NCBI GenBank assembly: GCA_029784795.1
Contig: JAFMAW010000004.1
Span: 1 to 58,422 of the forward strand
DNA: 58,422 nucleotides
Direction: 5' to 3'
DNA from: Nitrososphaerota archaeon
GTDB lineage: Archaea; Thermoproteota; Nitrososphaeria; Nitrososphaerales; UBA183
Shown here: positions 1 to 8,837 of the stretch, piece after piece
How positions within the stretch are numbered: position 1 is the stretch's first letter
Layout: every line of letters starts with the position of its first letter
Translations under genes and position numbers: made by a program
The notes under the pieces: generated by a model
What the model saw: the letters and a program-made list of their open reading frames with translations, nothing else
What the model was told of the DNA's origin: nothing
The model's database searches: none

Positions 1-304
1 TCTGGAACACTGAAATCTGTCTCACTGTGGATGGATAGTCTGTCGCAGTTTGCCGGACCTCCAATCTTGGCATGAGGTAGGAGTTCGCTATCATCACGGA
101 GATAAGAGGTACTCGATGCCGTCATTGATGACCTTGTACCAATGACGGCTTTGCTCAAGCTTCTTGGCTCCTCAAACGGCTAGTTCTCGGATATCTAGAA
201 CTTTAAAATGCACCCATCTCACCAGAGTCTGACCAATGAATCCCGAAGTCACAAATCGCAGGGATGCCAAGGCCCCCTTTTCGAGCAGGAGCTGAAAGTA
301 CCAT
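1..304. other. Stretch with no supported gene
   Basis: This stretch is visibly less G+C-rich than the rest of the window. I see only short open frames with no recognisable motif. One short frame opens at an ATG near 237 and closes with TGA before 300, in phase with the weak frame that follows at 305. That could mean a gene broken by a stop codon, but the pieces are too short to identify. No tRNA, rRNA or repeat was recognised. Confidence 0.4.
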
Positions 305-466
305 TTGGATAGAAATTCGGCTTTAGATTCAATAGATCGAGTACCCAGGTTGAAGTTTCAGCACTTACCGGTGAAACTACCCGACAACAGGATAATGATT
401 GGGTTCCAGTTTCCAATGGCGGTTGAAATCAGAGACGACGGAGAAGACACTATCTGGAAGGTATGA
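305..466 (+). CDS. Possible small protein, 53 aa
   Basis: A short open frame from a TTG encodes 53 residues with a protein-like composition: alternating hydrophobic and charged residues, a central stretch around RIMIGFQFP, and an acidic C-terminus ending in DTIWKV. I recognise no family. The frame is also open upstream of an in-phase TGA at about 296-298, so this may be the 3' part of a broken longer gene. No clear promoter or ribosome-binding site is seen. It could equally be chance, because A/T-richer DNA here gives many short frames. Confidence 0.2.
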   Translation: MDRNSALDSIDRVPRLKFQHLPVKLPDNRIMIGFQFPMAVEIRDDGEDTIWKV

Positions 467-649
467 CTCCGGATTATCTTGTCGAGATTGCTCGTACTTC
501 ACTTCCTCATCGAAGGTAATTTAGAGGTACCTGTAATTTCGGCGCTCGAGATGAGTTTGCCAGATGTCGATGGTAGGCTCCCCGCAATGAGGAGCGGCAT
601 CAGGCCCCGAGGGTTTTCATCGGCCCGCCGACCGCCAAAACTGAATGTG

Positions 650-907
650 CTACTGTTGCGCATAGGAGTCTGGATAGACATTCCTGCATAGCTTTCCCGT
701 CTGTGACTTGCAAACATCTACTTTTTCCCTCATCAGCGGGAAGTGAGTTCCAAAGTCTGCGTTGAAATAGACACGAAATCCGCCATTGTGCAGCATCAAC
801 TCCAGGAAGAATGACAAGTCACTCTCGTTCATTATTTCCCAATCCTTGATTTTTGCATCAGCCTTGATTAGCACCGCATCAAGTACTTCTTCGGAATAAT
901 CTGCCAA
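650..907 (-). CDS. Hypothetical acidic protein, 85 aa
   Basis: The frame encodes 85 residues beginning at a TTG; no ATG or GTG is available before an upstream in-frame stop. Composition looks genuine: acidic helical N-terminal half (MADYSEEVLDAVLIKADAK), an aromatic central part (GGFRVYFNADFGTHF) and two cysteines near the C-terminus. No transmembrane segment or signal peptide is seen. I do not recognise the family. It lies in a lower-G+C segment next to a frameshifted remnant, so it could be an acquired gene or the C-terminal part of a truncated one. It has no operon partner. Confidence 0.45.
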   Translation of the reverse strand: MADYSEEVLDAVLIKADAKIKDWEIMNESDLSFFLELMLHNGGFRVYFNADFGTHFPLMREKVDVCKSQTGKLCRNVYPDSYAQQ

Positions 908-991
908 TGCAAGCTGTTCGTCCGGAACTCTTGCTTAAGGTCATTCCGGGAACATTGTCGCTTGCGTTAAATCAGAAATCCTTCCCATCCC

Positions 992-1387
992 ATGTTGAGT
1001 TACGTCTACGAAGTGGGCACGATTAACCACTTCAACTTGAGCGAACCCGAATGCAGTGCAGTACTGGCCTCTTTCGCCTCTGCTCTCCAACAGCTAAGCT
1101 CTGCCGTCGTCTTCCGCATCAAACTCGACGACATGAGCATCGTCTTCGGGGTTCGGAGCTCGGTCGTCGACAGGTCGGGCTTCGTCCCGGAGGCGCTCCT
1201 CTTCAAGGGAAGGCTCCGTCCGCATCGTCAACTACAACTCCCCCGGAGCGACCGGTGCCCCCGTCTTCTCGGCCATGGGCGTGAAGGCGCTCCAAGACGG
1301 CGGCTACCTCGACGGATTCCGGTCCAGGGTAGCCCCGGACCGGATCCCAGGGTGGGGGACTTCCACGCCGTCGCGTCCACGCTCTAG
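992..1387 (+). pseudogene. Frameshifted remnant of an unidentified protein
   Basis: From ATG 992 about 72 residues look genuine (MLSYVYEVGTINHFNLSEP, later GFVPEALLFK). The sense then continues in another frame from about 1209, reading EGSVRIVNYNSPGATGAPVF and on through KALQDGGYLDGF, which fits one extra base in the G run at 1207-1209. A third segment resembling DPRVGDFHAVAST returns in the first frame before the stop at 1385-1387. The first domain loosely recalls the N-terminus of VirB4/TraC-like conjugation ATPases, but that is a weak impression. Either the gene is decayed or the assembly has indel errors. It runs into the end of the convergent MFS gene. Confidence 0.5.
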
Positions 1388-2574
1388 CGGTATCTCTTCC
1401 GGTAGCTGGCGAATGTCATCAGGTCGTAGCCTATCTTGGTCACGCCGCCGGCGAAGGGGAGCGCCGACACGACTCCGAGCCCCAGGAACACCGCCGAGGC
1501 GGGCCCCCCCACGAACGACCCCGCGCTCCGCAGGGTGTTGGTGACGGCGTAAGCCTGGACCCTCTCTTCTTTCTTGAACATCTCCGTCATCAGGGCCTGC
1601 CTCGTGGGGACGTCCATCTGGGACATCGTCTGGCGGAGGAAGAGGAAGAGCAGGGCCAAGGGGAGCGACCCAGCGAGCCCCATGAGTATGAGCAGCGCAT
1701 TCGAAGCGAGGTGGGTGTAGACCATGGTCCTCAGGTTCCCAATCCGCAGCGCGATCAGGGACGAGCCGTAGGCTGACGCCGCCGTGACGAGGCTCGCCAC
1801 GAAGAACACGGGCCCAAGATACTCCAGCTGGAGGCCATAGGTTGAGTTGAACCAGATCGAAAGTAGGTACGTCGTGACGAACACCCCGCCGAAGGAGTCC
1901 AAGGAGAACAGGCCGGAGAGCCTCACGAGCTCCTTTCTCGCCTGCGGGCTGAGGTTGGCGAGCCCGGGCCTCACGGCCCTGCCAGCCTCGAGGCCCCTCA
2001 GCCTGCTGTAGACAGCGAAGAGGACGACGCCAACGGCAGCGAAGGCTGCGAACGCCACGTGGAAAGCGGCCGCGCTGTCCCCGAAGATGCCTGGACCGGA
2101 GGACGCGAGCTGGCCCAGGGCTGCCGCGGAGTAGCCGATCATGTTGTATCTCCCGAACGCCTTCACACTCGACCCCTCTCCGCTCAGGTCGGGGAGGACC
2201 CCGGCCTCTATCGACTGGAAGGGCCCAGCCTCGGTCCCAGAACTGCTGATGTTCCCCACCAGGCACGCCAGGAGTATGGCGGCGGCGGCCTCGTCGACCG
2301 CCAGCACCACGCCGGCCGCGACCATAAGGATGCTGAAGGCCTGCAGGAGCCTCCTCCTCCCCACCCGAGCGTCGAGGTAGGTCACGGCCAGGTTGGACGC
2401 GGCGTTCCCGGCCAGTATCGCCACCAAGACCAGCCCCTGGAAGAAGGGGCCGTACCCGACGGCCCTGAGGTAGAATGGGAGCGATATGCTCAGGAGCCCC
2501 GAGACGAACACCCTCCCTCCCTTGGCGAAATAAATTGGAAGGGGGCCCCGGCCCCGGGGCTGTCCGCCGCTCAA
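1384..2574 (-). CDS. MFS transporter
   Basis: A 396-residue polytopic membrane protein with about 12 hydrophobic segments, typical of major facilitator superfamily carriers. The A-loop basic motif appears as YLDARVGRRR after the second segment, and a second basic loop precedes the C-terminal half. Substrate cannot be read from the sequence. The gene is convergent with the 992-1387 remnant, overlapping its last bases, and stands alone on its strand: the methyltransferase gene lies about 210 bases upstream. The N-terminus is G/P/R-rich before the first helix, so translation may start somewhat further downstream. Confidence 0.85.
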   Translation of the reverse strand: MSGGQPRGRGPLPIYFAKGGRVFVSGLLSISLPFYLRAVGYGPFFQGLVLVAILAGNAASNLAVTYLDARVGRRRLLQAFSILMVAAGVVLAVDEAAAAILLACLVGNISSSGTEAGPFQSIEAGVLPDLSGEGSSVKAFGRYNMIGYSAAALGQLASSGPGIFGDSAAAFHVAFAAFAAVGVVLFAVYSRLRGLEAGRAVRPGLANLSPQARKELVRLSGLFSLDSFGGVFVTTYLLSIWFNSTYGLQLEYLGPVFFVASLVTAASAYGSSLIALRIGNLRTMVYTHLASNALLILMGLAGSLPLALLFLFLRQTMSQMDVPTRQALMTEMFKKEERVQAYAVTNTLRSAGSFVGGPASAVFLGLGVVSALPFAGGVTKIGYDLMTFASYRKRYR

Positions 2575-2784
2575 CTTGAGCGTGCGGGGCGCTCAAAGTT
2601 CGCCGCCTTTTCGACCCTGCCTCTGCTGCGGCGGCAGGGCCCCCGCAGACGGGCCCGGGCCACCGACCTCGCGCCTCCGTGGGGATCGACGAGGCCAACC
2701 ATCGACCGGGGGGCGGGGATCCTTCCTCCGCTCGCTCCACCTCCCCCCGCCCGCTTCATGGGCGGCTCAGTTCACCCTGAGTAT

Positions 2785-3504
2785 CTAAGCGCTCTCCCCG
2801 CGACGGCCACTGCAGGCGAAGACCACCCCGCCGGTGAGCCGGTCTGACTCGACCTCGACTAGCCCGTTCGACTCCATCGCCTCGACCATGTCCCGGTCCC
2901 AGGTGGTGCCTTCGATTATCTGGGGGAGCCTGGTGAAGGTGAGCGCCTCCCCCCTCCCCGCGAGCCCCAGGACGAGGCCTATGAGCCTCATCCCCCCCTG
3001 GATGTAGACCTCGAGGAACGGGGCGAACGGCCCCCTGGGCTTCGCGAAGTCATACAGCACGACGGCCCCTCCAGGTTTCGCCACCCTCGCGAGTTCCCTG
3101 GCGAACTTCCGCACGTCGACGTACTTCGGGACATAACAGCTGACGACGGCGTCGAAGGAGCCCTCCGGGAACGGGAGGAACTCCGCGTCCCCGTTCAGCA
3201 CCAGGTCGACGTTCGGCACCCCTTTGCCCACGGCGACCCTTATCATCTCCGGGGCCAGGTCGAGGGCGACGAACCTGCACTTCTTCCCAGCGAAGAGCTC
3301 CTCAAGAACCAGCGTCCCGCTCCCGACGTCCAAAACGAGGCCGCCGCCGTCCACCCTCAGCCTGCGTGCGACCCACCTCTTCCACCGTCTGTCCTGGAAC
3401 AGGGTGGCGTAGTCCAGGGCCCTCTCGTAGGACCTGGCCAGGCCTGCGAATATCCTCGACGACGTCCTCTTCATCCCCTCGGTCGGGGCGACCGCGGCTC
3501 CCAC
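2785..3504 (-). CDS. Class I SAM-dependent methyltransferase
   Basis: The 239-residue protein has the Rossmann-fold methyltransferase motifs: motif I LVLDVGSGTLVLEEL near residue 55, an acidic post-I residue in FVALDLAPEMI, and the UbiE/MenG-like motif LPFPEGSFDAVVSCYVPKYV. A hydrophobic patch GGMRLIGLVLG suggests a lipid-like or hydrophobic acceptor. It resembles the quinone/ubiquinone-biosynthesis type of small-molecule methyltransferases, but substrate is unknown. It is divergent from the polytopic membrane protein at 3541, which has a faint UbiA-like look, so a joint role in lipid or quinone modification is possible but only inferred. Confidence 0.8.
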   Translation of the reverse strand: MGAAVAPTEGMKRTSSRIFAGLARSYERALDYATLFQDRRWKRWVARRLRVDGGGLVLDVGSGTLVLEELFAGKKCRFVALDLAPEMIRVAVGKGVPNVDLVLNGDAEFLPFPEGSFDAVVSCYVPKYVDVRKFARELARVAKPGGAVVLYDFAKPRGPFAPFLEVYIQGGMRLIGLVLGLAGRGEALTFTRLPQIIEGTTWDRDMVEAMESNGLVEVESDRLTGGVVFACSGRRGESA

Positions 3505-3540
3505 GAGCTGCGACCGTACCTTCGTCCGCTCTTATCCCCT

Positions 3541-4308
3541 TTGGGGCGCGCCGTCGCTGGGAAACGGTCAATAGTGTGCACCGCGCTCTCGCGCCCCTTG
3601 GGCCAGGCCGACGGCGAGAACACCCGCGAACGGGAGTGGTATGTCCCGAAAGCAGGCCCCCGGCGCTTCAGGCTCCTCGTGGGACTCAGCTTCTACCCCT
3701 ACTCGCTCATGAACGCCAGCTACGTCCTCATCGGGTCCCTCGTCGCCCCGGATATCCACTTCTGGAGGATGGCGGCCCTGGCGGCGGTCTATCTCCTCGC
3801 CGTGGGCGTCTCGGCCCACTCTCTCGACGCCATGTCTCCCAACAGGCCCTGGGGAGACTTCCTTTCGCGCAGGCAACTCGCCGCACTGGCCGCGGCCGCC
3901 CTGGTCCCAGCCCTGGGCCTGGGCCTCTATCTGACCCTGACCTGCGCCCCCCTGCTGTTTGTGGTGGGGGCCGTCGAGCTGTTCTTCCTGCTCGCCTACA
4001 ACCTGGAGCTATTCGCAGGCGCTTTCCACACAGACCTGTGGTTCGCCACGTCCTGGGGGTTCCTCCCGGTCATCGCAGGGTACGTGGTCCAGACTGACAG
4101 CGTGAGCCCTGCCTCGCTCGCCGCCGGGCTGTTCGGCTTCTTCACTGCCTACGTCGAGATCAACGCATCGAGACCCTACAAGGCGATCAAGCTGGAGAAG
4201 GGAGGCGCGTCTCCCATGGCCTCGAAACTTGAGTCCATCCTCAAGGGGATCGTCCTGGCCGTGATCGCCACGGCGGCTTTCCTGATGGCGCTGGCCCTGC
4301 ACTTCTGA
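3541..4308 (+). CDS. Polytopic membrane protein, possibly UbiA-like
   Basis: A protein of up to 255 residues with about six to seven hydrophobic helices. Segments such as SLMNASYVLIGSLVAP, the loop HSLDAM and ELFAGAFHTDLWFATSWGFL give an overall pattern reminiscent of the UbiA prenyltransferase superfamily. I do not see the NDxxD and DxxxD motifs needed for prenyl diphosphate binding, so it may be a non-catalytic relative or another family. The start is uncertain: the first 35 residues are charged and atypical, and a later start such as the Met at 3709 is possible. The downstream gene is convergent. Confidence 0.65.
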   Translation: MGRAVAGKRSIVCTALSRPLGQADGENTREREWYVPKAGPRRFRLLVGLSFYPYSLMNASYVLIGSLVAPDIHFWRMAALAAVYLLAVGVSAHSLDAMSPNRPWGDFLSRRQLAALAAAALVPALGLGLYLTLTCAPLLFVVGAVELFFLLAYNLELFAGAFHTDLWFATSWGFLPVIAGYVVQTDSVSPASLAAGLFGFFTAYVEINASRPYKAIKLEKGGASPMASKLESILKGIVLAVIATAAFLMALALHF

Positions 4309-4356
4309 TAGCGTCACCCTCGTCGCGGACGGCTCTGCCGCCGCAGCGGCAGGCGG

Positions 4357-5577
4357 CTAGGAGTACGCCTCGAAGCCCTTCCCCAGGGCGCCGAGGGCGA
4401 GCTTCTGTTCCATGATCTCGTTGGCCCCTTCATAGATCATCGTGACCCTGGTGTCGGCGAAGTGCCTTGCGGGCCTGTTCTCGAGCGAGTAGCCGTTCCC
4501 TCCGAATATCTGCACCGCCCTGTTGGCAGCGTCGAAGGAGGCGTTGGCCGCGAAGTACTTCGCCCGGGCGCACGCCAGGTCGGTGGCGTCCCTGAGCCCG
4601 GCGTTGCCCGGGTCCTCCTCATATCTCTGCTTGACGAACGCGGCCTTGAGGAGGAGCAGCCTGGCAGCCTCCAGGTTCGTGGCCATCAGCCCGATGTGCC
4701 GTTGGACAAGCTGGTGCTTTCCGATGACCTTCCCGTGCTGTACCCTTACCCCGGCGTACCTCACCGCCTCGTCCAGGCAGTCCTGGATGACCCCGACGCA
4801 CCCTGCGGCCACGCTCAGCCTCCCGTTCATCAGCCCGGAGAGGGCTACCGACATCCCCTTCCCCAGAGGGCCCAGGATGTCCTCCTTGGACACCTCAACC
4901 TTGTCGAGGTAGAGCGTGGAAGTGTCAGCCGTGGGGAGACCGAGCTTGTGGGGTATCATCTCTGCCTTGAACCCGGGGCTCGCGGTGTCGACTATGAACC
5001 CGCACATGCCATCTCTCTTCCCCTTGGGGTAGGCGAATATCAGGACGTACTTCGAAGAAGAGCCCAGCGAGATCCACATCTTCTGCCCCGAGATCTGGTA
5101 CCGCCCGCCCTTCTCTTCGAAGTATGTTGTGAGGGACGCTGGGTCGCTCCCCGCGTTGGGCTCAGTCAGCCCAAAGGCGAGTATGGCCTCACCCCTGGTG
5201 GCGGGGGTGAGTATGCGTGCCTTCTGCTCTTCGTTCCCCCAGTGCTGGACGGTCATCTGCCCGAGCGCCATGTGCACGGAGAAGAAGGTCCTCACCCCCG
5301 TCCCCTCCCTTCCGATCCTCTCGATGGCCAGGGCGTAGGTCACCATGTCGGCCCCCTGACCGTCTCCGTACTTCCTGGAGATCGGGAGCCCCAAGAGGTG
5401 CGCCTTCGCGAAGAACGGCCTTATCTGGTCGTTGACCCTGCGCTCGAGGTAGTACTTGTCTTCGATGGGTCTGAACTCCCTGCACGCCCTGTCCACCTGC
5501 TCAAGGACCATCGCCTGCTCCTCGGAGACGTCGAAGTTCACCTTCGAGATGTTCATGAACTCGTCCTGCCCGGGCAT
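4357..5577 (-). CDS. Acyl-CoA dehydrogenase
   Basis: A 406-residue FAD enzyme of the acyl-CoA dehydrogenase family, which oxidises acyl-CoA to trans-2-enoyl-CoA. Family signatures are LAFGLTEPNAGSDPAS (flavin-side loop), MWISLGSSSKYVLIFA in the middle beta domain, and near the C-terminus RAVQIFGGNGYSLE and MIYEGANEIMEQ. The Glu of MIYEG sits where many family members have their catalytic base. Length is normal. It begins at the base following the stop codon of the cobalamin-binding mutase subunit, so it is the third gene of a mutase operon, consistent with branched-chain or odd-chain acyl-CoA oxidation feeding propionyl-CoA. Confidence 0.92.
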   Translation of the reverse strand: MPGQDEFMNISKVNFDVSEEQAMVLEQVDRACREFRPIEDKYYLERRVNDQIRPFFAKAHLLGLPISRKYGDGQGADMVTYALAIERIGREGTGVRTFFSVHMALGQMTVQHWGNEEQKARILTPATRGEAILAFGLTEPNAGSDPASLTTYFEEKGGRYQISGQKMWISLGSSSKYVLIFAYPKGKRDGMCGFIVDTASPGFKAEMIPHKLGLPTADTSTLYLDKVEVSKEDILGPLGKGMSVALSGLMNGRLSVAAGCVGVIQDCLDEAVRYAGVRVQHGKVIGKHQLVQRHIGLMATNLEAARLLLLKAAFVKQRYEEDPGNAGLRDATDLACARAKYFAANASFDAANRAVQIFGGNGYSLENRPARHFADTRVTMIYEGANEIMEQKLALGALGKGFEAYS

Positions 5578-6039
5578 CTACTCCTTCCGCCTCTCCTTGC
5601 TGACTCGCCTTCTCACGTGCTCCACGATCTCTTCAAACGAGCTCCCCGGGCCGTATAAACCGGTAATCCCTAAGCGCAGCAGCTTGGGCTTGTCCTCCTC
5701 GGGGATGATCCCGCCCCCCACGACCACTATCCCGCCGCCTCCCTTCTTCTCGAGGATCTTCTTCACCTTCGGGAAGGTGGTCATGTGCGCGCCGTTGAGG
5801 AGGGACAGGGCCACCACGTCCACGTCCTCGTCCATGGCCATCTGGGCGACCTGCTCCGGGGAGGGGAGCAGCCCGCTGTAGATCACTTCCATCCCGGCGT
5901 CCCTGAACGCCCGGGCGAGGACCAGGGCCCCCCTGTCGTGGCCGTCGAGCCCGGGTTTGGCTACGAGGATCCTGATCTTCCTCTGGAGGGCGGTGGCCTT
6001 CTTCGGCAAACCAGTTTTTCCACCCGCGTCGGGATTCAA
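5578..6039 (-). CDS. Methylmalonyl-CoA mutase, cobalamin-binding subunit
   Basis: The 153-residue protein is the stand-alone B12-binding domain of methylmalonyl-CoA mutase. It has the base-off/His-on signature DGHDRG in KIRILVAKPGLDGHDRG, where the His is the lower axial ligand of cobalt, followed by VVALSLLNGAHM and VVVGGGIIPEED, which line the nucleotide tail. Archaea and some bacteria split the mutase into catalytic and B12 subunits, as here. It lies 52 bases downstream of the catalytic subunit gene and directly abuts the acyl-CoA dehydrogenase gene, indicating one transcript. Confidence 0.95.
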   Translation of the reverse strand: MNPDAGGKTGLPKKATALQRKIRILVAKPGLDGHDRGALVLARAFRDAGMEVIYSGLLPSPEQVAQMAMDEDVDVVALSLLNGAHMTTFPKVKKILEKKGGGGIVVVGGGIIPEEDKPKLLRLGITGLYGPGSSFEEIVEHVRRRVSKERRKE

Positions 6040-6091
6040 AACCTTTTGCCGTCCAGCCAGGGCAAGGTGGTCCCCCGGCCTGTCCCTGCGG

Positions 6092-7855
6092 CTACAGGAT
6101 CATGGGCTCTTTGTAAGAACCCCAGACCTTGCGCCCGACGCCCATCACCTCGCCGAGGGTCGCATAGCGCACCACCGCTTCGAGCATCGGGTACATCGCG
6201 TTTGCGTCGTCGTTTTCGAAAGCCTTCTCCAGTTTCGCCAGGGCTCCTCTGACCTTCGCTTCGTCCCTCTCCCTCTTCACCGTGGCCATGCGCTTCATCT
6301 GCGCCCGCTGGGCTCGAAAGTCTATCTTCAGGGTGTCTATGGGCTCCTTCTCGGCCTTGGCGTACTTGTTCACGCCTACCACCGAGTCCTTCCCCTCTTC
6401 CACCCGCTTCGACAGCCTGTAGGAGTTCTCAGCTATCTCGCGCTGGAGGTACCCTGTCTTGACCGCTTTCAGCAGCCCGCCTGCGGCGTCTATCCTGTCG
6501 AAGTACTTGTACGCCTCCTCCTCCATCTGCTCGGTGAGCCACTCCACGTAGTAGGACCCTCCGAGCGGGTCTATCACATTCGGCACTCCGGTCTCTTCGG
6601 CGATGACCTGCTGGGTCCGCAGCGCCACCTCCGCCGCCTGCTCTGTGGGGAGCGCCCAGGCTTCATCATAGGAGTTGGTGTGCAGGGACTGGGTGCCGCC
6701 TAGGACCGCCGCCAGCGCCTCGATAGCCGTCCTCACTACGTTGTTGAGAGGCTGCTGCCAGGTCAGGGACGCGCCCGATGTCTGCGTGTGGAACCTCATG
6801 TGAAGGCTCCTCTTGTCCTTCACTCCGTACTTCTCCCTGAGGACCGTCGCCCATATCCTCCTGGCCGCCCTGAACTTCGCTATCTCCTCGAAGAAGTCCA
6901 TGGTCGAGTTGAAGAAGAAGCTCAGACGCGGGGCGAACTGCTCGACCTTGAGCCCGGCCTCCAGGCCCAGCTCCACGTACCCGAACCCGTCGGCCAGTGT
7001 GAACGCGAGCTCCTGCACGGCGCTGGAACCCGCCTCCCTGATGTGGTAGCCGCTGATGCTGATGTAGTTCCATAGTGGCATCTCCCTGGTCGAGAACACC
7101 ATCAGGTCCCTCACCAGCCTGAGGTGCGCCTCAGGGGGGTACGCCCACTCCTTCTGGGCGATGTACTCCTTGAGCATGTCCGCCTGCACCGTCCCCCTCA
7201 ACTGAGACATCGGGACCCCCTGCTTCTTGGCCACCCCGGCGTACATGCAAGTGAGCACCGTCGCCGGGGCGTTGATGGTCATGGACGTGCTCACCTTCCC
7301 GAGGGGTATGCCGCGGAAGACCACCTCCATGTCCCTGAGAGACGAGACGTTGACCCCGCACCTCCCGACCTCGCCGTGGGCCCTCTCGTGATCGCAGTCA
7401 TAGCCGTAGAGGGTGGGCATGTCGAAGGCGATGCTGAGCCCCGTCTCGCCGTGGTCGAGCAGCATCTTGAGCCTCTTGTTCGTGTCCTCGGGGGTCCCGA
7501 ACCCGGAGAACATCCTCATAGTCCAGAGCCGTCCCCTGTACATGTCGGGGTAGATGCCCCTAAGGAACGGGTACACGCCAGGGAACCCCTGGCTGGGGTA
7601 GTCGGCGACGTCGTCGGGGGTGTAGAGCGGCTTGACAGGTATCCCGGACGCAGTCTGGAAGTCCCCGCCCCTCCCAGGGTGGCCCTCAGTCCACTCCCTG
7701 TAGACAGTCTCCTCCCACTGCTCGAGCCCCTTCCTGGCCCGCTCCGCAGCCCTGCCGTCGTACAGGGTGCCTCTCTTCGACCTCCCCTCGACCATGGACC
7801 TCGCCTTCTTCCCCCAGTAGGCGTCCTTCCCCCCTCTCAGCATGCCGGGTGCCAC
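6092..7855 (-). CDS. Methylmalonyl-CoA mutase, catalytic subunit
   Basis: The catalytic TIM-barrel subunit interconverts (R)-methylmalonyl-CoA and succinyl-CoA. Seen motifs include [13 protein letters not shown] and the barrel segments [59 protein letters not shown] and [15 protein letters not shown], all highly typical. Length (up to 587 aa) matches split mutases. GTG 7855 gives the longest form; ATG 7843 may be the real start, since a TATA-like box at 7870-7877 lies about 30 bases upstream of it, as for leaderless transcripts. It heads the operon with the B12 subunit and acyl-CoA dehydrogenase and is divergent from the MeaB-type GTPase. Confidence 0.95.
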   Translation of the reverse strand: MAPGMLRGGKDAYWGKKARSMVEGRSKRGTLYDGRAAERARKGLEQWEETVYREWTEGHPGRGGDFQTASGIPVKPLYTPDDVADYPSQGFPGVYPFLRGIYPDMYRGRLWTMRMFSGFGTPEDTNKRLKMLLDHGETGLSIAFDMPTLYGYDCDHERAHGEVGRCGVNVSSLRDMEVVFRGIPLGKVSTSMTINAPATVLTCMYAGVAKKQGVPMSQLRGTVQADMLKEYIAQKEWAYPPEAHLRLVRDLMVFSTREMPLWNYISISGYHIREAGSSAVQELAFTLADGFGYVELGLEAGLKVEQFAPRLSFFFNSTMDFFEEIAKFRAARRIWATVLREKYGVKDKRSLHMRFHTQTSGASLTWQQPLNNVVRTAIEALAAVLGGTQSLHTNSYDEAWALPTEQAAEVALRTQQVIAEETGVPNVIDPLGGSYYVEWLTEQMEEEAYKYFDRIDAAGGLLKAVKTGYLQREIAENSYRLSKRVEEGKDSVVGVNKYAKAEKEPIDTLKIDFRAQRAQMKRMATVKRERDEAKVRGALAKLEKAFENDDANAMYPMLEAVVRYATLGEVMGVGRKVWGSYKEPMIL

Positions 7856-7869
7856 CGGCCCCGCTCAGA

Positions 7870-7899
7870 GATAAAGAGTCCTCTTCGAACCGATAAAAG
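7870..7899. promoter_or_regulatory. Divergent promoters between mutase and MeaB genes
   Basis: Two TATA-like boxes lie back to back: CTTTATCT read on the minus strand at 7870-7877 (about 30 bases before ATG 7843 of the mutase), and GATAAAAG on the plus strand at 7892-7899 (about 24 bases before ATG 7918). Spacing fits archaeal TBP/TFB promoters with leaderless mRNAs. Co-control of the mutase and its GTPase chaperone from this 63-base gap is inferred. Confidence 0.5.
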
Positions 7900-7917
7900 C
7901 GGCCCGGCCGACGGCGG

Positions 7918-8837
7918 ATGCCACGGCGTCCCAGATCTCTAGGCTTGCAGCCGCCATCCGCAGGGGGGACAGGGCCACCCTCGCGAAGGCGATTACCCTG
8001 GCAGAAAACGACCCGGAGCGCGCCTCGGGCCTCCTGGCGCGGCTGGGGGCGCCCGGAAGGGCGTTCGTGGTCGGGGTCACGGGCCCGCCGGGGACGGGCA
8101 AGAGCACCCTGGTGGACAGGCTGATCGAGTCCTACCGCGCCCTGGGGCTCAGGGTGGGGGTGGTAGCCGTGGACCCCAGCAGCCCGTTCACCGGCGGCGC
8201 GCTCCTCGGGGACAGGATACGCATGACGAAGCACACGGGGGACAGGGGCGTCTTCATACGCAGCATGGCGTCCAGGGGTTGGACGGGGGGACTGTCCAGG
8301 GCCACGTCCCAGGCCATCAGGCTGATCGACGCGGCCGGGTTCGACGTGGTCCTCCTCGAGACGGTGGGAATAGGCCAGTCGGACGTCGAGGTCGTCGGCG
8401 TCTCTCACGCGGTACTTGTGGTCCTCATGCCCGGCCTCGGCGACGACGTCCAGGCGTCGAAGGCAGGCCTCATGGAGGTGGGCGACGTCTACGTGGTGAA
8501 CAAGGCGGACCTCGAGGGGGCCGACGCCATGGTCGTGAACCTCCTTTCGCTCTTCCGGGGCGGGCTCCGCTCCCCGCCGGTGCTGAAGGTCTCCGCCCTG
8601 GCGGGGGAGGGGGTCGAGACGCTGCGGAAGGCCATCGACCAGTCACGGTCGAAGCTCGCTTCGGGGGACCAGGGGCTCCGCCTGCGGAGCATCCGCGGGA
8701 TGATAGTGGAGACGGCGAGAGGGGCGGCCATGGCCAGATTCGCCTCCGTCTCTGAGGCCAAGGCTGGCAGGCTGGCCGAGCAGGTCCTGGCCGGGAGGCT
8801 GAGCCTGGAGGAGGCAGCCGCGCGACTGGTCCGCTAG
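7918..8837 (+). CDS. meaB: MeaB/ArgK-type GTPase, mutase chaperone
   Basis: G3E-family P-loop GTPase that protects and reloads the cobalamin of methylmalonyl-CoA mutase. Motifs: Walker A VGVTGPPGTGKSTL, switch region VAVDPSSPFTGGALLGDRIR, DVVLLETVGIGQSD (Walker B/switch II), and the guanine-specificity motif VNKAD. The coding frame is open from 7875 and shows family-like sequence from about 7962 (RRGDRATLAKAITLAENDPE) but contains no ATG, GTG or TTG before GTG 8067, which lies just before the P-loop. ATG 7918 is ideally spaced from the TATA-like box but in another frame. A one-base indel near 7920-7960, or a non-standard start, is implied. Neighbour genes support the function. Confidence 0.88.

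Noticed and set aside
1304..2740. Long open frame on the minus strand overlapping the MFS gene
   Set aside because: Its translation is Arg/Gly/Pro-rich without hydrophobic pattern, as expected for a shadow frame of a G+C-rich gene; the MFS frame is the real one.
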